From Hymenobacter rubidus (GTDB lineage: Bacteria; Bacteroidota; Bacteroidia; Cytophagales; Hymenobacteraceae), in NCBI RefSeq assembly GCF_016734815.1, contig NZ_JAERQF010000003.1, positions 238,452 to 302,451 on the forward strand: 64,000 bases of DNA. Direction: 5' to 3'. Made by a program: the position numbers and the translations under genes. Shown here in pieces: positions 34,284 to 41,161 of this stretch; the stretch's first letter is position 1; every line of letters starts with the position of its first letter. The notes below the pieces were generated by a model. The model did no database searches. It saw nothing but the letters and a program-made list of their open reading frames with translations, and was not told the origin of the DNA.

Positions 34284-34574
34284 TGGAGGAGAAGTGCAAG
34301 AACGGCAATAGTTACCATGCTCCAAAGCTCATCCACAAACTGAACGGTGGCGAATCCTTGACTCCTTACTACGAAAAGTTCTGTAAGCTCAATGCTCAAC
34401 TTCAGAAAAAAGCATCTCCGCCGCCGCAAAATAATCCCCGGACCAACGCCGGGGCTTAGGCGAAGCCTTGGTAATCAACTGCTTCAACTGGCGGTTGCCA
34501 AACGAACACAGGTCCAGTAATTCAACCAGGCAGGTGCGACGGCGTGAACTGCGCACCCGTGATTTCTTCGTGCG
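34284..34574. other. 291-nt region between PAS kinase and SDR remnant
   Basis: It contains a short GC stem (CCCCGG / CCGGGG, 34436-34454) and, on the minus strand, an open stretch reading LVELLDLCSFGNRQLKQLIT that looks weakly coding but has no start, family or neighbours to support it. It may be further decayed sequence belonging to the same rearranged zone as the SDR pseudogene. Confidence 0.35.
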
Positions 34575-34871
34575 TTATCCCGCCGTGTCAACGGCGATGC
34601 CCGCCATCTCTTGGGTCAATTGCTACAGCCGCTTGGCCGCGGATTCATCCAATGCATACGGCTTCACCCCGGCCGGCATTACCTGCCCAAGCGCCAAGCC
34701 GGCAATATCCGCGCCCTCACAATGCACCCCGCCGATGGTAGCTAATAACGGATTCGTCGCGCACCAAATCGTAGTAGCGGTGCCTTGCGGAATGGTTTTG
34801 AGCGAGGCAATAACTTCGGGCACCACATTGCGAGGTGGCGTAAAAACTTCGGTAAGTCTGGGTAAACCCAT
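34575..34871 (-). pseudogene. Remnant of a short-chain dehydrogenase/reductase (3' end only)
   Basis: The minus-strand frame reads LKTIPQGTATTIWCATNP, then GGVHCEGADIAGLALG and GVKPYALDESAAKRL, and then meets TAG at 34623. In frame past the stop it continues QLTQEMAGIAVDTAG to a TAA at 34575. Short-chain dehydrogenases of this group end with KT..QGAAT.VWAAT..., GG.Y.ED..IA, and A.D...A..LW.LSxEL. The TAG therefore replaces the conserved tryptophan codon (TGG). The N-terminal Rossmann half and catalytic Tyr-Lys are absent. It abuts the tRNA-Leu terminator, so the 5' part was probably lost in a rearrangement there. Confidence 0.8.
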
Positions 34872-34883
34872 TGATGATGAACG

Positions 34884-34940
34884 CAAAAAAGCCCCCAAGA
34901 AACCGCGTCAATTGCTTGATTCACGGCTTTTTGAGGGCTT
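34884..34940 (-). terminator. Terminator of tRNA-Leu
   Basis: On the minus strand AAGCCCTCAAAAAGCCGT pairs imperfectly with ACGCGGTTTCTTGGGGGCTT across a 12-nt loop and is followed by TTTTTTGCG. It begins 29 nt after the tRNA 3' end. Confidence 0.7.
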
Positions 34941-34968
34941 AACTGCGCCCTCACGTCGTGAGGGGTCG

Positions 34969-35050
34969 TACCCGGAGCCGGAGTCGAACCGGCACACCTT
35001 GCGGTATTGGTGTTTGAGACCAACGCGTCTACCGGTTCCGCCATCCGGGC
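34969..35050 (-). tRNA. tRNA-Leu, anticodon CAA
   Basis: Minus strand, 82 nt. Acceptor stem GCCCGGA / TCCGGGT (one G-T pair at the end), discriminator A, CCA not encoded. D-arm with GGTAGACGC. Anticodon stem TTGGT / ACCAA with loop CTCAAAC, so the anticodon is CAA (reads UUG). Long variable arm (ACC-GCAA-GGT), as needed for a class II leucine tRNA. T-arm GCCGG-TTCGACT-CCGGC. All stems can be paired by eye. Confidence 0.95.
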
Positions 35051-35089
35051 AGGATGAACTTCATTCAGAACAATTCCGCTCTGCCGGTA

Positions 35090-35959
35090 TCAGGAGCGGG
35101 CTGCAAAGGTAGCTAGCTGTTGCTGGATGCGCAACAGATACCGCTTTTTTAGGTAGTAGGTACGGATTTGTTGGAGCGCGGCCGGGCGGTGGTCGGCGGG
35201 GAGCTGCTCATAGCCAGCGAGAACGGGCTCGATGCCGGCATCGAGAGTATCGGCGAGGGCCTGAACTTCGGCGGCCACTTTGGTGATGCCAGCGGGGTCG
35301 GCATCCATTTCCAGGTCCATCAACTGCTCGTTCAACTCCATCATGTCCATTAGGAAATCGGGCGGGAGCTGTTCCTTTTTGCCTTCTTCGAGCAGGCCAT
35401 TTTCGCGCAGGATATAGGCCATGCGTTTATCTGGGTCAGAGAGGGTGCGGTAGGCATCGGTGTTGAGGGTGGCCTGGCGCAGCATCTCGGCCTGGTTTTC
35501 GGGCGAGGAGGTGGCGTGGAAATCGGGGTGCGTTTCGCGGCTCTTGGCGTAGTAGAGGCGTTTGAGGGCGGCTTCGTCGGGCCGGAAGGAATGGGGCAGG
35601 TCGTAGAAAGCGAAATAATCAGAGGGGTCGGGCATGGGAAATACGGGCAGATGTTGGGAATAAGTGTACGGATACAACACCGGATTCACCGAAAAGGCTA
35701 CGGGCGGGGCGGCGAAAAGACGCTTGGTGGCCGGCCACACCTCACCAAAAAGGGTCGACTTGCGGTAGGCATTCAGGGCTGCCGCATCGTCCCAGTGGCT
35801 ATGGGTGCAGTAAGTGGCCGGGTGGTCGGCATCTTGCCACAACTCGAGGTGCCGGCAGCCGGGCTGTTGCCGGATACGCGGCGCGCTTTCGTGAAAAAGC
35901 ACCAAAAAGGCCGACACGTACCGCGGTTCAAAGGTCATGCGGACAATGCGAACAAGCAT
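35090..35959 (-). CDS. hscB: ABM-domain / HscB J-domain fusion ORF
   Basis: A single 289-residue open frame. The first ~95 residues (MLVRIVRMTFEPRYVSAFLV, then CRHLELWQDADHPATYCTHS) are an antibiotic-biosynthesis-monooxygenase-like domain, usually a stand-alone dimeric protein. After a short Tyr/Pro linker, an internal ATG at 35635 begins MPDPSDYFAFYDLPHSFRPD, the start of the HscB co-chaperone: J-domain with RETHPDFH in place of the HPD of DnaJ (HPD is present), and the C-terminal ISC-scaffold-binding helices (MMELNEQLMDLEMDADP). HscB delivers IscU clusters to HscA. Either a true fusion, or two genes whose separating stop was lost, with translation restarting at 35635 (181 residues). The start of the whole frame is ATG 35959. 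Confidence 0.8.
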   Translation of the reverse strand: MLVRIVRMTFEPRYVSAFLVLFHESAPRIRQQPGCRHLELWQDADHPATYCTHSHWDDAAALNAYRKSTLFGEVWPATKRLFAAPPVAFSVNPVLYPYTYSQHLPVFPMPDPSDYFAFYDLPHSFRPDEAALKRLYYAKSRETHPDFHATSSPENQAEMLRQATLNTDAYRTLSDPDKRMAYILRENGLLEEGKKEQLPPDFLMDMMELNEQLMDLEMDADPAGITKVAAEVQALADTLDAGIEPVLAGYEQLPADHRPAALQQIRTYYLKKRYLLRIQQQLATFAARS

Positions 35960-36050
35960 GAGTGGGGCAGGAAATAACAATTCAGGAACAAATGTCAACA
36001 GAAAATAAAACCTCTCCCGACAATTTAAGCGTAAGAGTGTTGAAACGTAG

Positions 36051-36081
36051 TCCACATTTTTTCACATTTTTCACATTTTTC
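36051..36081. repeat. Short tandem repeat TTCACATTTT, three units
   Basis: TCCACATTTT, TTCACATTTT and TCACATTTTT follow each other directly and end one base before the ATG of the esterase lipoprotein. A T-rich tract right at the start codon would lie in the leader; change in unit number could alter expression. Confidence 0.7.
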
Positions 36082-37269
36082 ATGAAATTCCTTTCCCCCC
36101 AGCCGGTTACTGCCGCGTGGATGATGGTGACTGCCCTGGCGGGCGGCCTGTTGCTGAGCAGTTGCAATAGCCAGCCCACCGCTACCGAATCCGACAAAAC
36201 GGCCACTGTGGTATCGGAAGAAACCAATGCGGCTTCCGACAGTGCCGCCGTCACGGCCAAGGCCGACAGCACCGGCGCTACCGCTGGCGCGGTAAAACCC
36301 ACCGGCGCGAAACCCGCCTGGGGCCCCAACATCAAGCCCGAAATGCAGGCCGTCATCGAGCAGTTGATGAGCTTTAAGAACAAGCCTTTCCCCGAGCTCA
36401 CCGCTGCCCAGGCCCGTAAGCAGCCCAGCGCTGCCGATGCGGCCATGAAGCAGATGCGCGTGAGCAACATTCCGGCGCCGCCCCTGAACTGCGACACCGC
36501 CACCAAAACCATTGCTCCCGGCGTGAAAGCCCGCATTTACACGCCCAAAAGCGGGACGGCGCCGTTCCCGGTTATTGTGTATTACCACGGCGGCGGCTGG
36601 GTCATTGCCACCAACGACACCTACGCTGCTTCGGCCCAGGCGCTGTGCGAGCAGGTGGGGGCCATGGTGGTGTCGGTAGAGTACCGCAAAGGCCCGGAGC
36701 ATAAATTCCCCGCCGCTCACGACGACGCTTTTGCGGCCTATCAGGCAGTACTGAAAAACGCTGCCAGCATGAAAGGCGACCCCAATAAAGTGGCCGTAGT
36801 AGGCGAAAGCGCCGGCGGCAACCTGGCCTGCAACGTGAGCATCATGGCCCGCGACAAGAAAGTGGCCCTGCCCAAGTACCAGGTGCTGGTGTACCCCATT
36901 GCCGGCTCCGATACCAACACGCCGTCTTACCAGGCCAACACCCAAACCGCGCCCCTCAACAAGGGCGGCATGGAATGGTTCTTCAAGAATTACCTGCGCA
37001 CGCCTGCCGATGCGAAAGACCCGCGCATCAACCTGGTAGCTGCCAACCTGAAAGGCTTGGAGCCCACCACCATTATTGCGGCCGATTACGACCCGCTCAC
37101 AAGCGAAGGCAAGACTTTATCGGACAAGCTCTCGGCTGCGGGCGTGAAAGTCAACTATAAAAAGTATGACGGCACGACGCACGAATTCTTCGGCATGGCA
37201 GCCGTAGTGCCCGAAGCTAAAGACGCCCAGGGAGTAGCCGTAAGCGACCTAAAAAGCGCGCTGAAGTAA
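36082..37269 (+). CDS. Alpha/beta-hydrolase (HSL-type esterase) lipoprotein
   Basis: A 395-residue exported esterase. Lipoprotein signal ends LLLSSC (Cys about 28). A Thr/Ala/Ser-rich linker (30-80) follows, then the hydrolase. The oxyanion motif YYHGGGW (about 171-177), nucleophile GESAGG (Ser about 238), acid in AADYDPLTSEG and His in DGTTHEFFG mark the hormone-sensitive-lipase family. The start at ATG 36082 is required for the signal peptide; the upstream frame reads through the TTCACATTTT repeat. It would act on short-chain esters at the cell surface or in the periplasm. It is the first gene after a divergent promoter shared with the ABM-HscB ORF. Confidence 0.9.
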   Translation: MKFLSPQPVTAAWMMVTALAGGLLLSSCNSQPTATESDKTATVVSEETNAASDSAAVTAKADSTGATAGAVKPTGAKPAWGPNIKPEMQAVIEQLMSFKNKPFPELTAAQARKQPSAADAAMKQMRVSNIPAPPLNCDTATKTIAPGVKARIYTPKSGTAPFPVIVYYHGGGWVIATNDTYAASAQALCEQVGAMVVSVEYRKGPEHKFPAAHDDAFAAYQAVLKNAASMKGDPNKVAVVGESAGGNLACNVSIMARDKKVALPKYQVLVYPIAGSDTNTPSYQANTQTAPLNKGGMEWFFKNYLRTPADAKDPRINLVAANLKGLEPTTIIAADYDPLTSEGKTLSDKLSAAGVKVNYKKYDGTTHEFFGMAAVVPEAKDAQGVAVSDLKSALK

Positions 37270-37302
37270 CTCGTCACTCTGAGCTTTCCAGAACACCCCA
37301 GC

Positions 37303-37395
37303 ACGTCATGCTGAGCGGAGTCGAAGCATCTCTACCGCAGCAGTAATTTATTTACTATTGCACGCGAGATGCTTCGACTACGCTCAGCATGACGT
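37303..37395. repeat. Family A palindrome (copy A5)
   Basis: Arms ACGTCATGCTGAGCGGAGTC, then GAAGCATCTC (left, 37303 on) and GAGATGCTTCGAC, then GCTCAGCATGACGT (right, ending 37395). Pairing is broken by one change (GGAG / TACG). The spacer has GCAGTAATTTATTTACTATTGC, itself self-complementary. It lies 34 nt after the esterase stop and converges with the SAM hydrolase. Confidence 0.88.
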
Positions 37396-37429
37396 TTTTA
37401 ATTTATAGCAAGAATTCTCCGGCACTCGC

Positions 37430-38200
37430 TTACTCCACCACGAAGCGCACGTCCACCTGCGAGTCGAAATGCAGGCCCAGCAGCTCCGAGGCGTTGCCCT
37501 GGCAAATGCCCAGGCAGAGGCAGTCTTGGCTGTTGAAGACGGTGACGGCCTCGCCGGGAGGCGCGGCCGAGAAGTGTGGGTGCAACTCGCGCACCACTTC
37601 GCGCCCAAAGTGCACGGTGAAGGGCCGGCCGTGGCCCACGGCTTCCACGGCCGTGCGCGAAATGTTGGTGACCAGGTTGCCGTAGTGGTCCACGTGGGCC
37701 ACGTGCCCGGTGATGCGGTGGTCCTGCAAGCGCAGTTGGCGGTTATTGAGCCGGTGAAATTCCGTTACGACCGGGCCGAGGCTTTCCAGCGCCTCGCCCA
37801 GAGCCAGAGCCACGGCGGCGGGCAGCAGCACATCGCGCGTGGGGGAAGAGGTGACGGCCGCCGGCAGGGCCACCAGTTGCTCGGGCGCGCCGTTGCAGAG
37901 CAGGGAGAGAATGCCGTTGTCGCCGGCCACAAAGTAGTGGCCCTTAAAGCGGGCTGCCTGCCAGCCCGGCTCGGGGCCCGCGCCGTGGTCGTCGACGCCG
38001 ATGACGTGAACCGTGCCGGCCGGAAAATCCCGAAATACGGCTTGGAGAACGTGAACGGCGTGCGCGATGTTGAAGGGTTCGACGCCGTGGCTGATGTCGA
38101 CCACCGGAACCGCCGGGGCCAGTTGGAGCAACCGCGCTTTTAGCGCCGCCACGTAATGGTCGCGGTAGCCAAAATCGGTCAGCAACGTAATCAAGCCCAT
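37430..38200 (-). CDS. SAM hydrolase (SAM hydroxide adenosyltransferase, DUF62 family)
   Basis: A 256-residue enzyme that hydrolyses S-adenosylmethionine to adenosine and methionine, related to fluorinases and chlorinases. Start MGLITLLTDFGYRDHYVAAL is the family's N-terminal signature with the SAM-binding LLTDFG. DISHGVEPFNIAHAVHVLQA, HVIGVDDHG, YFVAGDNGILSL, and HVDHYGNLVTNI complete the family motifs. There is no halogenase loop that I can see. It is the most common form in Bacteroidota. The promoter lies in the space shared with phoH. Confidence 0.9.
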   Translation of the reverse strand: MGLITLLTDFGYRDHYVAALKARLLQLAPAVPVVDISHGVEPFNIAHAVHVLQAVFRDFPAGTVHVIGVDDHGAGPEPGWQAARFKGHYFVAGDNGILSLLCNGAPEQLVALPAAVTSSPTRDVLLPAAVALALGEALESLGPVVTEFHRLNNRQLRLQDHRITGHVAHVDHYGNLVTNISRTAVEAVGHGRPFTVHFGREVVRELHPHFSAAPPGEAVTVFNSQDCLCLGICQGNASELLGLHFDSQVDVRFVVE

Positions 38201-38329
38201 GCCCTGCGTTCGGTAGTTTTTCGTAGTATTGTCAGTCCGCTCGAACCGGGGCAAAAGTAGCCGGTTTACCCGGAAAGGCCCCTTTCTTTTTTGCCAGCCC
38301 GCTGGCTTCCATACCTCCTCTCCCCGCTC

Positions 38330-39424
38330 TTGGTCGAAAAAGTCATCACCCTCGAAAACATGTCCCTGGTCGATTTCCTCGGCCCCGACAACCAGAATAT
38401 CCGGCAGTTAGCTGCTGCTTTTCCGGGTTCCAAAATCATCAGCCGCGGCAACGAAATCAAGATTCAGGGCCAGCCGGCAGTCATTTCCCGCATCAACGAT
38501 TTATTGTCGTCGCTCATCGAGCACTACCACCAATACGGCCAGATTACCGACAAAACCGTCAACCAATACCTCTCCGCCACCAGTGAAGAGGCCGAAGGAC
38601 GGGTGCTAGCCGCCTCGCCCGACGTCATTCTGTTCGGGGCCAAGGGCGGCGTCATCAAAGCCAAAACACCCAACCAGCAAAAGCTGGTCGACACCGTGAT
38701 GGCCCACGACCTCACCTTTACCCTGGGCCCCGCCGGTACCGGCAAAACCTACATTTCGGTGGCGCTGGCCGTGCGCGCGCTTAAAAACAAGGAGGTGAAG
38801 AAAATCATCATTTCGCGCCCCGTGGTGGAGGCCGGCGAAAGCCTGGGCTTCCTGCCCGGCGACATGAAGGAGAAAGTCGACCCCTACCTGCGCCCGATTT
38901 ACGACGCGCTGGAAGACATGATTCCGGCCGAAAAGCTGAAGTTTTACCAGGAAAATAAAATCATTGAAATAGCCCCGCTGGCCTACATGCGCGGCCGGAC
39001 GTTGAACAATGCCTTCGTGCTGCTCGACGAGGCCCAAAACACCACGCCCTCGCAGCTTAAGATGTTCCTGACGCGCATGGGCCCCACCGCCAAGGTGATG
39101 GTGAACGGTGACCGCAGCCAGATTGACCTGCCCACCCGCCAGAAATCGGGTCTGATGCAGGCGCTTGACATTCTGAAAGATGTGCCCGGCATCGGCTACG
39201 TCGAGATGAACGCCGAGGACGTGGTGCGCCACCGCTTGGTGAAAGAAATTGTGAAGGCCTACGACAAATTCGACAACGAAGAGCAGGTGCGCCAGGCCCA
39301 GGCCAACGGCGCCACCCGCCGCGACGAGCGCCACGAACGCCGCCTGCGCGAGCAAGGTCTGCTCGACGGCGCCGCTCCGGAAGCCGAAACGGCGCTGCCC
39401 GTGAACCACGAGCAGGCGCTGTAA
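38330..39424 (+). CDS. phoH: PhoH family P-loop ATPase
   Basis: 364 residues. An N-terminal KH-like RNA-binding part (ITLENMSLVDFLGPDNQNIR, FPGSKIISRGNEIKIQG) is followed by the PhoH ATPase domain with Walker A LGPAGTGKTY, KIIISRPVVEAGESLGFLPG and Walker B FVLLDEAQNT. PhoH/YbeZ proteins act with YbeY in rRNA processing and the heat response. The C-terminus is a charged helix (TRRDERHERRLREQG). I prefer the TTG start at 38330 (MVEKVITLEN), which matches how homologues begin; ATG 38360 is the alternative. A family A palindrome follows 20 nt after the stop. Confidence 0.92.
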   Translation: MVEKVITLENMSLVDFLGPDNQNIRQLAAAFPGSKIISRGNEIKIQGQPAVISRINDLLSSLIEHYHQYGQITDKTVNQYLSATSEEAEGRVLAASPDVILFGAKGGVIKAKTPNQQKLVDTVMAHDLTFTLGPAGTGKTYISVALAVRALKNKEVKKIIISRPVVEAGESLGFLPGDMKEKVDPYLRPIYDALEDMIPAEKLKFYQENKIIEIAPLAYMRGRTLNNAFVLLDEAQNTTPSQLKMFLTRMGPTAKVMVNGDRSQIDLPTRQKSGLMQALDILKDVPGIGYVEMNAEDVVRHRLVKEIVKAYDKFDNEEQVRQAQANGATRRDERHERRLREQGLLDGAAPEAETALPVNHEQAL

Positions 39425-39443
39425 CGCTTCGCTGCAAGTATCA

Positions 39444-39540
39444 GAACGTCATGCTGAGCCTGTCGAAGCATCTCTACTGGCAAAAGTAAATAAATTACTT
39501 GCGCAGTAGAGATGCTTCGGCTGCGCTCAGCATGACGTTC
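39444..39540. repeat. Family A palindrome (copy A6)
   Basis: Left arm GAACGTCATGCTGAGCCTGT, then CGAAGCATCTCTACT (39444-39478). Right arm AGTAGAGATGCTTCGGCTGC, then GCTCAGCATGACGTTC (39505-39540). The arms disagree only in the variable middle (CCTGTC / GGCTGC). The spacer AAAAGTAAATAAATTACTTGC is palindromic. It is between two codirectional genes, phoH and GNAT. Confidence 0.9.
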
Positions 39541-39589
39541 TTTTTATAATTTGGACTTTGGACGTCCTGTCTTTTAGCCCCAACCACCT

Positions 39590-40024
39590 ATGCCCGCTAC
39601 CGCCTTCCGCATCACCGACCTGCGCGACCTTGACGCCGCTTTCACCATCCGCGAAAAAGTGTTTGTAGAAGGCCAGGGTGTGCCCGCCAACCTCGAAAAC
39701 GACATTCATGACCGCACCGATGCCCGCCACTATCTGGCCCGCACGGCCGATGGCACGCCTGCCGGCGCGGCTCGCTGGCGCGAAACCGAAAACGGCGTGA
39801 AGCTGGAGCGCTTTGCGGTGCTGGAAGAATTTCGCAACCAGGAGATTGGAGCCACGCTGCTTCACGCCGTGCTGGCCGACGTGCAGGCCGAATTGCCCGA
39901 TGCCGAGGTGTACCTGAATGCGCAGATTGGCGCCGTGCGCTTCTACGAGCGGCACGGATTTCGGAAAGAAGGGGAAATGTTTGAGGAAGCTGGCATTCAG
40001 CACTATAAAATGGTGCTGGGGTAG
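39590..40024 (+). CDS. GNAT-family N-acetyltransferase
   Basis: A 144-residue single-domain acetyltransferase. N-terminal IREKVFVEGQGVPANLENDI is typical of the ElaA/YjcF-like group. Acetyl-CoA binding motif A is in EEFRNQEIGATLLHAVLADV, and the C-terminal LNAQIGAVRFYERHGFRKEG is the motif B strand-helix with the usual Tyr. The acceptor substrate is unknown. A family C palindrome starts right at its stop codon. Confidence 0.9.
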   Translation: MPATAFRITDLRDLDAAFTIREKVFVEGQGVPANLENDIHDRTDARHYLARTADGTPAGAARWRETENGVKLERFAVLEEFRNQEIGATLLHAVLADVQAELPDAEVYLNAQIGAVRFYERHGFRKEGEMFEEAGIQHYKMVLG

Positions 40025-40100
40025 TAGCGCGAACTTTGTGGTTCGCGTCTCGAAACAACAACGATTTGGTGCGGGGACGCGAACTACAAAGCTCGCGCTA
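40025..40100. repeat. Family C palindrome (copy C2)
   Basis: Left arm 40025-40049 (TAGCGCGAACTTTGTGGTTC then GCGTC) and right arm 40076-40100 (GACGCGAACTACAAAGCTCG then CGCTA) are reverse complements with two mismatches in 25. Starts at the base after the GNAT stop codon and ends 2 bases after the start of the convergent PhyH stop region. A shorter relative is nested in the A1 element near 5157-5186. Confidence 0.88.
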
Positions 40101-41033
40101 CAGCAGCGCCGGGCGCTGGGTGATTTCGTGATAGCAGATGTGGGCCTGGCTGAAGTAGTGGAACACCATACTTTTGCGCGTCAACGCTTTATCCGTGTGG
40201 GGCTCCCCGCCGTGCATCAGGTTGGCGTGCCACACGAAGACGTCGCCTTTGCGGGCCAGGAAAATCTGTTTCGGGATGCCGGCTTCGGCAATTTTCTGGT
40301 TGATGTACGCCTCGTATTCAGTGTATTCCTTGTCGCCGATGAGCCAGTCGTTGCCTTCGTTCTGATAGTCAGCATTTAGGTAATACGGCAGCTTGTGGCT
40401 GCCGGGGTAGTAGTGCAGCGGGCCATTGTCGGGCGTGATGTCTTCCAGCGCCACCCAGGCTGCGGCCATACCGCCCAGCGGGAAGGTACTCATATGAATG
40501 CTGTCGGAATGGGTACGCTGCTCGCTGCCAGTCAGGAAGTTAATGCTTTGAAATAGCTTGGTTTCGTGGCCCAGCAACGCCGCTACCAGTTCCCGCAAGG
40601 CACCTTCGCCGGCCGCCCGGATGCGGGCCGACTTGCGAAAGGCGAACATGAACTTGTTGCGGTAGCGCAGGCTGATTTGTTGGGTTGCAATGAGGCTGGC
40701 CAGGTCCTGGTTGATGCCTTCGGCCTGTTCATCACTGAAAAAACCGGGCAGGATGGCGAAGCCGTTGTCTTCGAAGGCAAGCAAATTGGCCTGACTGGCT
40801 GCCGGAAGCTGTTGGAAAGCGGAAAGGGCCTTCAGGCGTTCAGCCAGAGGCGGCACCGTGGGCAGGCCGGCATTGGCGGGCAGGTGGGCAAAGTCGCGGC
40901 TGCTGATGGGGGAGAAGTATTGCTTCTTCAGTCCCAGCCTGGCGTAAATAGGCAAGTTGTGGGCCAGGCGCTTGGGTTGAAAAATATTGTAAGCAGCGTA
41001 GCTGAGCTTGAGGCGGCGCAGGTAAGAAAACAT
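40098..41033 (-). CDS. Phytanoyl-CoA dioxygenase (PhyH) family protein
   Basis: A 311-residue Fe(II)/2-oxoglutarate-dependent oxygenase. The metal triad is HxD in QRTHSDSIHMSTF and the distal His in VFVWHANLMHGGEPH; the 2-oxoglutarate Arg is in TRKSMVFHYF. PhyH-like openings FEDNGFAILPGFFSDEQAEG are in the first third. I start at MFSYLRRLKLSY (41033). The substrate is unknown: PhyH family members hydroxylate lipids, amino acids and secondary metabolites. Convergent with the GNAT gene. Confidence 0.88.
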   Translation of the reverse strand: MFSYLRRLKLSYAAYNIFQPKRLAHNLPIYARLGLKKQYFSPISSRDFAHLPANAGLPTVPPLAERLKALSAFQQLPAASQANLLAFEDNGFAILPGFFSDEQAEGINQDLASLIATQQISLRYRNKFMFAFRKSARIRAAGEGALRELVAALLGHETKLFQSINFLTGSEQRTHSDSIHMSTFPLGGMAAAWVALEDITPDNGPLHYYPGSHKLPYYLNADYQNEGNDWLIGDKEYTEYEAYINQKIAEAGIPKQIFLARKGDVFVWHANLMHGGEPHTDKALTRKSMVFHYFSQAHICYHEITQRPALL

Positions 41034-41161
41034 GGGTGGCAAGGGCTTTCGATGCCCCAAGATACTGCTTCAGTTAACGGTTTGAACCGGGAGCGGCGGC
41101 GGTTTGAGGGCAAACGGGTACATTGCCAGTTCAATATGCTGGCTGTCTCTACCAACTTCTT

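Noticed and set aside
34742..35044. Minus-strand ORF beginning MAEPVDALVSNTNTARC
   Set aside because: This is the tRNA-Leu gene and its 3' flank read as protein, a familiar annotation artefact.
34468..35112. + strand ORF over the tRNA-Leu region
   Set aside because: It overlaps the tRNA, its terminator and the SDR remnant in antisense; the predicted C-terminus is merely translated tRNA sequence.
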